The notes below the pieces were generated by a model. It was not told where the DNA came from, did not search any database, and worked only from the letters and a program-made list of their open reading frames with translations. A stretch of DNA of 32,714 nucleotides from Bacteroidales bacterium (GTDB lineage Bacteria > Bacteroidota > Bacteroidia > Bacteroidales > CAIWKO01), in the NCBI GenBank assembly GCA_018004645.1, contig JAGNBV010000024.1:1-32714 (forward strand), read 5' to 3'. Numbering within the stretch: the first letter of the stretch is position 1; each line of letters begins with the position of its first letter. Below, in pieces: positions 26,188 to 32,714 of the stretch. The position numbers and the translations under genes were made by a program.

Positions 26188-27354
26188 TTAATGCTGAACA
26201 ACCAGGCGGCGGGCAAGATTGACGCCGGGACCGCTCACCCTGAGCAGGTACATGCCGTTGCGAAACACACTGGATTGCAATGGGATATGATGAAACTGTC
26301 CGGCCGGTGTTGCGGAATATACCAGTGTCCCTTGCAGTGTAAACAGTTCCACGGTTGTTTTCCCAACAGTCTCGGGGAGGATGATATTGATAAAATCAGC
26401 AGCAGGATTGGGATACACAAAAATATCGTTTTGAAAAACCTGCTCGGCAACCGAGGCCGTAGCATTTTGATGCCGTCTGAAAAACTTCCAGATTTCAAGT
26501 ATTTCGGTCATATCATTATCCGGTTCATATAACACTTCATGGCCGGCGCCGTTCATCCGGTAAAACAGCACCTCATTGTCAGGGCCGGCGCCGGTAAAGG
26601 AAAATTTATCCACGGTGATACTGTCAGCGGCCGTATCGGCAAACCCGGTAGAATCAGGAACCGGATTGCAGCCATTGTTCACAACCCAGAAACGAATTAA
26701 TGAATCGGGATCTATGCCAAACTGATTACCGACATAATAAACGGTAGAATCAGCAGTACCATGAAAATGTGCAATAGGAACCGATCGCCCGGGATTATAG
26801 GTACTAATGCCTGCTCCTATCGTTCCCGACATTGAAGCAAAAGCTGCAAAATCAAGGTTTGACTGCAAGGCCATGCGCTCGGTCATAAATCCTCCCATCG
26901 AGAATCCACAGATATACATGCGTGAAGGATCAATAGAATAACTGGCACGGGCCGAATCAACCAGGGCATGGATAAAACCTATGTCGTTGACACTTGAATT
27001 TGGAAAATACCAATTGCCGCTATAATACATTCCCGCTCCCGAATTCCAGGCTGTTCCGTAACCAAACACCGCAGCCACCAAAGGATCATTGACCGCCTGA
27101 GGGCATACTACAATGATGTTGGCCGTATCGGCAATATAATTAAATCCCAGCTGGCTGAAATTTGTCATGTTGTCGCCCAGCCCATGCAGGGTAATCACCA
27201 GCGAAGCCGGCACGGAAGGATTATAGTTCGGAGACTTGTAAACACGGTAGCTTCGGGAAAGCGTTTCAAAAACCATAGTCTTGTTTGTCCATTGCGCTTC
27301 GGCATGAATACACAAAGCAAATGCGACTAATGAAAAGAGAATTTTTTTTATCAT
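26188..27354 (-). CDS. T9SS-secreted esterase (feruloyl esterase / PHB depolymerase-like alpha/beta hydrolase)
   Basis: The product is 388 residues from the ATG at 27354 (MIKKILFSLVAFALCIHAEA). A longer in-frame start at 27399 coincides with a -7 promoter element and is rejected. The hydrolase domain has LVITLHGLGDN (oxyanion region), the nucleophile elbow GFSMGG with Ser152, and HFHGTADSTVYY and GAGHEV for the likely Asp and His. This matches the LpqC/feruloyl-esterase/depolymerase family, which cleaves ester bonds on polymers or plant phenolics. Residues from VYPNPAADFINI to the end form a type A T9SS sorting domain (FRNGMYLLRV). It is secreted, probably to act on an external polymer, but the substrate is not evident. 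It has its own promoter and terminator. Confidence 0.87.
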   Translation of the reverse strand: MIKKILFSLVAFALCIHAEAQWTNKTMVFETLSRSYRVYKSPNYNPSVPASLVITLHGLGDNMTNFSQLGFNYIADTANIIVVCPQAVNDPLVAAVFGYGTAWNSGAGMYYSGNWYFPNSSVNDIGFIHALVDSARASYSIDPSRMYICGFSMGGFMTERMALQSNLDFAAFASMSGTIGAGISTYNPGRSVPIAHFHGTADSTVYYVGNQFGIDPDSLIRFWVVNNGCNPVPDSTGFADTAADSITVDKFSFTGAGPDNEVLFYRMNGAGHEVLYEPDNDMTEILEIWKFFRRHQNATASVAEQVFQNDIFVYPNPAADFINIILPETVGKTTVELFTLQGTLVYSATPAGQFHHIPLQSSVFRNGMYLLRVSGPGVNLARRLVVQH

Positions 27355-27396
27355 TTGGATTGATTTAAAGGTTTTTTGCCCGAATATTTTGATGCA

Positions 27397-27404
27397 CAAA
27401 GTTA
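27397..27404 (-). promoter_or_regulatory. Probable -7 element of the esterase promoter
   Basis: On the minus strand TAACTTTG, a full match to TAnnTTTG, about 42 nt before the ATG at 27354. Upstream is a T run rather than TTG at the -33 distance. Its position rules out the longer reading frame as the translated form. Confidence 0.5.
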
Positions 27405-27517
27405 TAAAAGCCTGTGTATTTAAAAAAATTTTTTCCTGATATAATAAATCAGAAAAAAATGAGTTGTATATGGTGCCTGTTTCAGGCTTACATTAACATT
27501 TTTTAACAATATTTTAC

Positions 27518-27549
27518 TTGAAATAATTTTTGTAAGGATTTTAATTTTG
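27518..27549 (+). promoter_or_regulatory. Promoter of the moxR/bat cluster
   Basis: TTG at 27518-27520, a 21-nt spacer, then TAATTTTG at 27542-27549. Both elements match the Bacteroidota consensus. The predicted leader before the moxR ATG is about 15 nt. Confidence 0.65.
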
Positions 27550-27571
27550 TGCCCTAAAAAAACATACCATT

Positions 27572-28567
27572 ATGCAGGAAATAATTGATATCAGAGAGCT
27601 TAATGATCGTATTCAGCGCGAGAGCGCATTTGTTGACATGGTTAGCATGGAAATGTCGAAAGTGATCGTAGGACAAAAACACATGGTAGAGCGCCTGCTC
27701 ATCGGCTTGCTGTCAAACGGCCACATTTTGCTGGAAGGAGTTCCCGGCCTGGCAAAAACCCTGGCCATAAAATCGCTGGCCAGTGCCATTGACGCCAAGT
27801 TTAACCGCATACAGTTTACACCCGACCTGCTCCCTGCCGACCTGGTTGGCACCATGGTTTACAGCCAGAAAAAAGAAGAATTTAATGTACGTCAGGGCCC
27901 TGTTTTCTCCAACTTCATCCTGGCCGATGAAATCAACCGTTCACCGGCTAAGGTGCAGAGCGCCTTGCTGGAAGCCATGCAGGAACGCCAGGTTACCATC
28001 GGTGATACCACCTTTAAACTGCCCGAGCCTTTCCTTGTGCTGGCTACTCAAAATCCTATCGAACAGGAAGGCACTTATCCCCTGCCCGAAGCCCAGGTGG
28101 ACCGCTTCATGCTGAAAGTCGTCATCGGCTATCCAAGCAAAGAAGAAGAAAAACTTATCATGCGACAAAATATCGGTAACAAAACCGCCACCACCAGCCC
28201 TATCATTAAAACCGACGATATCATCAAGGCTAGGGCCATAGTGCGGGAGGTATATATTGACGAAAAAATCGAAAACTATATTACCGATATTGTGTTTGCT
28301 ACCCGCTACCCCGACAAATACAACCTGAAAAAATTCCAGGGTCTTATCAGCTATGGAGCATCGCCCCGTGCAAGCATTTATCTGGCGTTGGCCGCCAAAG
28401 CCTATGCCTTTATCAAACGGAAAGGTTACGTGTATCCCGAAGACATCAGGGCTGTGTGCCACGACGTGTTACGCCACCGTATTGGCCTGACATACGAAGC
28501 CGAAGCCGAAAATATTACAACAGAAGAGATTATTAATGAGATTCTGAATAGTGTTGAAGTGCCATAG
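27572..28567 (+). CDS. moxR: MoxR family AAA+ ATPase
   Basis: The product is 331 residues, standard length. The Walker A motif is GVPGLAKT (residues 56-63). Walker B is ILADEINR near residue 115. Sensor residues are in LATQNPIEQEGTYPLPEAQ. MoxR ATPases act as chaperone-like factors with DUF58 and von Willebrand A proteins, all of which follow here. In Bacteroidota such clusters were first described as aerotolerance (bat) operons, but their exact role remains unclear. The link to the next gene is interrupted by a 382-bp repeat-rich, largely C-free stretch, unusual for this cluster. Confidence 0.95.
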   Translation: MQEIIDIRELNDRIQRESAFVDMVSMEMSKVIVGQKHMVERLLIGLLSNGHILLEGVPGLAKTLAIKSLASAIDAKFNRIQFTPDLLPADLVGTMVYSQKKEEFNVRQGPVFSNFILADEINRSPAKVQSALLEAMQERQVTIGDTTFKLPEPFLVLATQNPIEQEGTYPLPEAQVDRFMLKVVIGYPSKEEEKLIMRQNIGNKTATTSPIIKTDDIIKARAIVREVYIDEKIENYITDIVFATRYPDKYNLKKFQGLISYGASPRASIYLALAAKAYAFIKRKGYVYPEDIRAVCHDVLRHRIGLTYEAEAENITTEEIINEILNSVEVP

Positions 28568-28949
28568 GATGGAAAGGGAAAAGGGGAAAGAGGAAACAAG
28601 GAAATGAGTTAATTAAGTTGATTGAGGAAGTGAAGAAGGGAGAGATTAGGAGATTAGGAGATTGAGAGAATTAGTTAATTAAGTTAATTGAGTGAATGAG
28701 GAAATGGGGAAGATAGTTAATTAAGTTGATTGAGGAAATGAGGAAGTGAGTTAATTGAGTTGATTGAGGAAATGAGGAAATGAGAGATTGAGAGATTGAG
28801 AGATTGAGAGATTGAGAGATTGAGAGATTGGGGGATTAGGAAGTGGGGAAAGATGATAGTTTTGATGAATAACGGAATCAGATGGGGGATTGGTTCGCAA
28901 CGGCGGATCGGAGCATTGGAAGATAAAAGATAAAAGTAGCTAGTTGAAA
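28568..28949 (+). repeat. Low-complexity tract within the moxR cluster, cytosine-free for 275 nt
   Basis: The spacer between moxR and the DUF58 gene is built from short repeats. The octamer AGAGATTG occurs six times in a row at 28783-28830. A longer motif, GTTAATTAAGTTGATTGAGG and variants, recurs at about 28607, 28675, 28713 and 28750. From 28598 to 28872 the plus strand has no C at all. All three plus frames are full of TGA, TAG and TAA, so it is not coding. No terminator or consensus promoter is obvious in it. The last 70 bp before the DUF58 gene are ordinary sequence. Confidence 0.9.
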
Positions 28950-29825
28950 GTGGAAACAGCAGATTTACTTAAACGGGTCAGAAAAATTGAGATTAAGTCG
29001 CGTGGACTAACCAACCAGATTTTTTCAGGACAGTACCATAGTGCCTTTAAGGGCCGCGGTATGGCATTCAGCGAAGTGCGCGAATACAACTACGGTGACG
29101 ACATACGCTCTATCGACTGGAATGTTACCGCCAGGTTTGACCATCCCTATGTGAAGGTGTTTGAAGAAGAAAGGGAACTTACGGTGATGCTCCTTATAGA
29201 TGTCAGCGGATCGAATTATTTTGGCACACAGCAAATGCTGAAAACCGAAAAAATCACGGAAATAGCCGCTGTGCTGGCATTTTCAGCCATACAAAACAAC
29301 GACAAAGTGGGCGTGGTATTTTTTAGCGACCGGATAGAAAAGTTTATCCCGCCCAAAAAAGGCACGGCCCACATATTGCGCATCATCCGCGAACTGGTTA
29401 CTTTTAAATCGCAAAGTTGCGGCACTAAACTTTCAGAACCCCTGCGTTTTCTGACCAATGCAATAAAAAAACGGTGCACGGCTTTCCTGATCACCGACTT
29501 TATGGATACCGGTTTTCAGGATGCCATAAAAATTGCCTCCCGCAAGCACGACCTCATAGGTATCAGAATAGTGGACAAACGCGAAAGCGAACTACCCCGG
29601 GCAGGCCTCATGAAAATCAGGGACTTCGAGAGCAACCAGACCTATTGGGTAGACACGTCGGGCAAAGAGTTTCAGGAAACACACAAATACCGGTGGCAGC
29701 AACATGAAAAAATGCTTCACGACATTTTTGTGAAAAGCCGCATAGACGTTGCCAAAGTAAACACCGACGAGGACTTTACCAAACCGCTGATCAAATTATT
29801 TAAAAAACGTGAATCAAGATATTAA
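28950..29825 (+). CDS. DUF58 domain protein of the MoxR/Bat cluster
   Basis: The product is 291 or 292 residues. I choose the GTG at 28950 (product start METADLLKRVRKIEIKS) because the family typically begins there. A TTG at 28944 would add two residues. The conserved core is FKGRGMAFSEVREYNYGDDI followed by RSIDWNVTAR, the DUF58 signature. A von Willebrand A-like part follows with LLIDVSGSN. There is no membrane segment, so it is probably cytosolic or peripheral. It is expected to work with MoxR and the VWA proteins BatA and BatB. Its stop lies 4 bp before the next gene's ATG. Confidence 0.93.
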   Translation: METADLLKRVRKIEIKSRGLTNQIFSGQYHSAFKGRGMAFSEVREYNYGDDIRSIDWNVTARFDHPYVKVFEEERELTVMLLIDVSGSNYFGTQQMLKTEKITEIAAVLAFSAIQNNDKVGVVFFSDRIEKFIPPKKGTAHILRIIRELVTFKSQSCGTKLSEPLRFLTNAIKKRCTAFLITDFMDTGFQDAIKIASRKHDLIGIRIVDKRESELPRAGLMKIRDFESNQTYWVDTSGKEFQETHKYRWQQHEKMLHDIFVKSRIDVAKVNTDEDFTKPLIKLFKKRESRY

Positions 29826-29829
29826 GGGT

Positions 29830-30846
29830 ATGAAACCGGGATTAAGGTTATCGGATTTTTTTGTCATACTGCTCCTCATCGGGCTGCCGGCGGCTGTTTT
29901 TGCCCAAAAGCCCGAAGCCGTCGCCTCCATCGATTCCAACAATATACTTATCGGTGACCAGGTAAAATATAGTTACAAATTCACATTTCCCAGTGCAGCC
30001 ACTCCTTTAATGCCCGTTATTGCCGACACCTTGACCAAAGAAGTGGAAGTAGTGTCGCGCACCAAAATGGACACCGCCGTCTCTGCCGATAAAAAGTTTA
30101 CCACATTTTCACAAACCTTATACATTTCATCATTCGACTCGGGGACTTTTGTGATACCTCCAATGGTGTTCTCTTACCGGCAGGCCAACGACACCACCAC
30201 GTATTACGCCAGCACCAATCCGATAATGCTTTATGTTAACACAGTGTCTGTTGACACCACCAAGGAATTCAAAGACATAAAAATGCCTCTCGGCGAACCC
30301 TTGACCTGGCGCGAAATACTGCCCTGGGCGTTGCTCGGGTTTGCCGTATTGTTGATCACCGGTATCGTAATATATGTATGGCACAAACTCAGAAGAAAAG
30401 AACCCATCATACAGTTGCCACAAAAACCCAAAATACCTCCTTATGAAAAAGCCCTCACCGAGCTGGAAGCCTTACGCATACAAAAACTTTGGCAAAGTGG
30501 CAAAACCAAGGAATTTCACTCCGGGCTGACCGATATCCTCCGCACCTATATGGAAGGACAATTTCAGGTGGAAGCCATGGAAATGATAACTTCCGACGTC
30601 ATTGCATCGCTAAAAGCGGCACAGTTACCTCAGGAAGAGATAAACAGAATGGAAAAAATACTCACCCTGGCAGATATGGTAAAATTTGCAAAGTTTAACC
30701 CGCTGCCCGACGAACACGACCAAAGCCTGAAAAACGGCGTGCTGTTTGTGGAAAACACCAGGCCAAAAGCCAGTGCTACTGCTCAGGCCGGTACAACTAT
30801 CGAACCCAATAGCCAGAAACCTCAAGAAGAACCAAAAACTGAATAA
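29830..30846 (+). CDS. BatD-like membrane protein of the bat cluster
   Basis: The product is 338 residues from the ATG at 29830. A GTG at 29809 lies within the DUF58 gene and would place seven polar residues before the signal. The signal peptide ends at VFAQ. An extracytoplasmic beta-sandwich-like region (SIDSNNILIGDQVKYSYKFT, FDSGTFVIPPMVFSY) spans residues of about 25-150. One transmembrane helix (WALLGFAVLLITGIVIYVW) is followed by a cytoplasmic helical tail. The position between DUF58 and batA is where Bacteroidota clusters carry a protein of this design, related to BatD/DUF4381 proteins. No catalytic motif is visible. It is 3 bp from batA. Confidence 0.8.
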   Translation: MKPGLRLSDFFVILLLIGLPAAVFAQKPEAVASIDSNNILIGDQVKYSYKFTFPSAATPLMPVIADTLTKEVEVVSRTKMDTAVSADKKFTTFSQTLYISSFDSGTFVIPPMVFSYRQANDTTTYYASTNPIMLYVNTVSVDTTKEFKDIKMPLGEPLTWREILPWALLGFAVLLITGIVIYVWHKLRRKEPIIQLPQKPKIPPYEKALTELEALRIQKLWQSGKTKEFHSGLTDILRTYMEGQFQVEAMEMITSDVIASLKAAQLPQEEINRMEKILTLADMVKFAKFNPLPDEHDQSLKNGVLFVENTRPKASATAQAGTTIEPNSQKPQEEPKTE

Positions 30847-30849
30847 GAA

Positions 30850-31854
30850 ATGTTACTCAGCATACTATACATATATCTTGCACAACCGTGGTATCTGCTG
30901 TTGCTGATCATCATCCCGCTTCTGATAATACATTATTTTTATAAACACAAAAACAGCACCTCTGATATTGGTTATTCGTCTGCTGCTGGAATTGAGAACA
31001 TCCCTCCCACACTCAGGCAGCGGCTGATACATCTGCCTTTCATTCTGCGTATGCTGCTCATTGCCCTCCTGATTTTCATCATTGCACGGCCACAAAGCAG
31101 CCTAGACAAAAGCGACATCAGGGTGGAGGGAATAGACATCCTTATCTCCTTAGACATCTCGGGCAGTATGCTTGCCGAAGATTTCAAACCCAACCGACTG
31201 GAAGCGTCCAAAGAGGTAGCCATGCAGTTTATTGACGGCCGCCCCGACGACCGCATCGGCCTGGTAATTTTCAGCGGGGAGTCATTTTTGCAATGTCCGC
31301 TCACTGTTGACCACACCGTACTGAAATCATTTTTCAGCCAGGTAAAAAGCGGTATGATAACCGATGGCACTGCCCTGGGAGATGGCCTGGGCCTTTCTGT
31401 ATTCCACATCAAAAAAAGTAAAGCTGTAAGTAAAGTAATTATACTGCTTACAGATGGTATCAACAATACCGGGTCGCTCGATCCGCTCACTGCAGCGGAA
31501 ATTGCTAAAAAATTTGGCATCAGGGTCTATACTATCGGCGTAGGAAAAATGGGAAAGGCGCCCTACCCTTTCCAAACGTCTTTCGGCATACAGTATCAGA
31601 ATATTGATGTGCAAATTGATGAAAAATTGCTTCAGCAGGTAGCCGAAATGACAGGAGGAAAATATTTCAGGGCGACCAACAAAAAGAAACTCGAAGAAAT
31701 TTATGATGAAATAAATAAACTGGAGAAATCGAAAATTGATGTTACCCGTTTTCAAAACAAAAAAGACGAATATTTTGTATTTATCCTGGCAGCATTGGGA
31801 CTGCTGGTACTGGAGATTGTTCTGCGTTTAACTGTTTTCAAAAAAATACCCTGA
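30850..31854 (+). CDS. batA: BatA: membrane-anchored von Willebrand factor A protein
   Basis: The product is 334 residues. It has two N-terminal membrane helices (YLLLLIIIPLLIIHYFY, and LRMLLIALLIFIIARP near 65-80), a VWA domain (residues about 92-290) and a final helix (FVFILAALGLLVLEIVL). The metal-binding MIDAS site is intact: DISGSM at about 101-106, a threonine in MITDGTALGDG, and LLTDGINNTG. VWA proteins of this cluster are thought to assemble a complex with MoxR at the inner membrane. batB follows after 7 bp. Confidence 0.92.
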   Translation: MLLSILYIYLAQPWYLLLLIIIPLLIIHYFYKHKNSTSDIGYSSAAGIENIPPTLRQRLIHLPFILRMLLIALLIFIIARPQSSLDKSDIRVEGIDILISLDISGSMLAEDFKPNRLEASKEVAMQFIDGRPDDRIGLVIFSGESFLQCPLTVDHTVLKSFFSQVKSGMITDGTALGDGLGLSVFHIKKSKAVSKVIILLTDGINNTGSLDPLTAAEIAKKFGIRVYTIGVGKMGKAPYPFQTSFGIQYQNIDVQIDEKLLQQVAEMTGGKYFRATNKKKLEEIYDEINKLEKSKIDVTRFQNKKDEYFVFILAALGLLVLEIVLRLTVFKKIP

Positions 31855-31861
31855 TACGGCT

Positions 31862-32714
31862 ATGGTTGCATTTGATCACCTCATATTATTAAGCCTGCTG
31901 ATACTTATCCCGGTATGTATCGTACTGTTTTTGCTGATGTTACGCTGGAAGAAAAATACCATGCAAAAGTTCGGCGATACCGGCGTGGTGCAACGTATCC
32001 TCACTGACCACTCGACTTTCAGGCCTGTAGTAAAATTTGTGCTGCTCATGCTGGCATTGGCCATGCTGGTTTTCGCCGTGATTAACATGAAAATCGGTTC
32101 AAAAATGAGTTCGGTAAAAAGAAAAGGCCTGGATATCATCATCGCCCTCGACATCTCCAACAGCATGCTGGCTCAGGATATCAAGCCCAGCCGTATCGTG
32201 CGGTCGCAAATGGCTATCACAAAACTTGTTGATAAATTTGAAGACGACCAGATCGGAATAATTGTCTTTGCAGGTAAAGCACAGGTGCTGCTGCCGGTAA
32301 CCACCGACTATGCCGCAGCCAAGATGCTGGCCTCGGAAGCAAATCCCGATATTATGCAGGCACAGGGCACCGCCATTGGCGAAGCCATAAACCTCGCCAG
32401 GGTATCATTCGACAAAAACAGCAAAAACAAAAAAGTCATCATTGTAATTTCTGATGGCGAAAACCACGAAGACGATGCCATTGAGGCAGCGCGTGCAGCC
32501 GCCAACGACGGGCTGCTGACCTATACCATAGGAATAGGATCCTCCGCCGGGGCACCCATACCGGTGAGCATGTCGGGATTTAACATAGAATACAAAAAAG
32601 ATAACTCAGGTAATACCGTAGTGACCAAACTTAACGAAACAATGCTTCAGCAGGTGGCGGCTGCAGGCAAGGGGACCTATGTAAGAGCTACCACCAACGA
32701 TGCCGGACTGAACA
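31862..32714 (+). CDS. batB: BatB: von Willebrand factor A protein (3' end beyond the window)
   Basis: 284 codons are visible from the ATG at 31862 before the window ends. Two N-terminal membrane helices (HLILLSLLILIPVCIVLFLL and FVLLMLALAMLVFAVI) precede the VWA domain. Its MIDAS begins DISNSM, with threonine in AQGTAIGEA and the aspartate in IVISDGENHEDDA. The NHEDDA and YTIGIGSSAGAPIP segments are typical of BatB. It follows batA by 7 bp. In other Bacteroidota a TPR protein (BatC) and BatD come next, but they cannot be seen here. Confidence 0.92.
   Translation, partial: MVAFDHLILLSLLILIPVCIVLFLLMLRWKKNTMQKFGDTGVVQRILTDHSTFRPVVKFVLLMLALAMLVFAVINMKIGSKMSSVKRKGLDIIIALDISNSMLAQDIKPSRIVRSQMAITKLVDKFEDDQIGIIVFAGKAQVLLPVTTDYAAAKMLASEANPDIMQAQGTAIGEAINLARVSFDKNSKNKKVIIVISDGENHEDDAIEAARAAANDGLLTYTIGIGSSAGAPIPVSMSGFNIEYKKDNSGNTVVTKLNETMLQQVAAAGKGTYVRATTNDAGLN

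Noticed and set aside
27355..27399. Longer N-terminus of the esterase starting at 27399
   Set aside because: The start codon lies within the TAACTTTG -7 element, and the extra residues would precede a normal signal peptide.
28600..28830. Repeat tract considered as a CRISPR array or a coding repeat
   Set aside because: Units are contiguous with no spacers, and every plus frame is broken by stop codons.
1..32714. tRNA, rRNA, transposase or prophage genes
   Set aside because: I saw no cloverleaf-like segment, no rRNA sequence and no transposase, integrase or phage structural protein. The S74 domain here belongs to a collagen-like exported protein with a signal peptide, not to a phage tail gene set.

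Overview
The window is chromosomal DNA from a member of the Bacteroidota. The evidence is consistent across the window. It has both type A and type B sorting domains of the type IX secretion system (T9SS), a GLPGLI-family protein paired with a TonB-plug/beta-barrel protein, and a short primary sigma factor of about 287 residues without region 1.1. It also has the three-gene menaquinone-type succinate dehydrogenase/fumarate reductase (order C-A-B), a MoxR-DUF58-BatA-BatB cluster, and several promoters matching the Bacteroidota consensus (TTTG at -33, TAnnTTTG at -7). I cannot name the genus. Most of the window is housekeeping. The unusual material lies in a few insertions, repeats and one odd domain fusion.

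Layout. Positions 1-3.6 kb: the start of rpsU (minus), a conserved Bacteroidota protein and acylphosphatase (plus), then a lipoprotein and the tRNA methyltransferase mnmD (minus), and a small zinc-ribbon protein. Positions 3.6-7.7 kb: sdhC-sdhA-sdhB on the minus strand. The operon is interrupted between sdhA and sdhB by a frameshifted four-helix-bundle (S23/IVP-type) gene bracketed by heptamer repeats in opposite orientation. Positions 7.7-10.5 kb: two tandem aminopeptidase P paralogues. Positions 10.5-11.7 kb: an AT-rich segment with a chorismate mutase domain fused to an N-terminal region I do not recognise, plus about 380 bp of non-coding DNA with interleaved inverted repeats. Positions 11.7-15.2 kb: a T9SS type B exported protein and, 11 bp downstream, a collagen-like protein with a C-terminal S74 chaperone domain.

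Positions 15.3-19.5 kb: the core minus-strand series rpsO, pnp, rpoD (sigma), rpe, with a clear intrinsic terminator after rpsO. Positions 19.6-22.2 kb: a DUF4249-like lipoprotein (minus) diverging from panB and a RluA-type pseudouridine synthase (plus). Positions 22.4-27.4 kb (minus): a T9SS-exported esterase with its own terminator, then an outer-membrane beta-barrel protein with a plug domain and its GLPGLI partner. Positions 27.6 kb to the end (plus): the Bat/aerotolerance-type cluster moxR, DUF58, a BatD-like membrane protein, batA and batB (batB runs off the window). Between moxR and the DUF58 gene lies a repeat tract in which 275 consecutive nucleotides of the plus strand contain no cytosine.

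How the genes work together. SdhCAB forms one respiratory complex. MoxR, DUF58, the BatD-like protein, BatA and BatB are expected to act together at the inner membrane. rpsO, pnp and rpoD are the RNA and translation core. The barrel and GLPGLI proteins are a common envelope pair of unknown substrate. Three proteins (collagen-like, type B CTD, esterase) are exported, two of them by T9SS. I found no CRISPR array, rRNA, tRNA, transposase or prophage.
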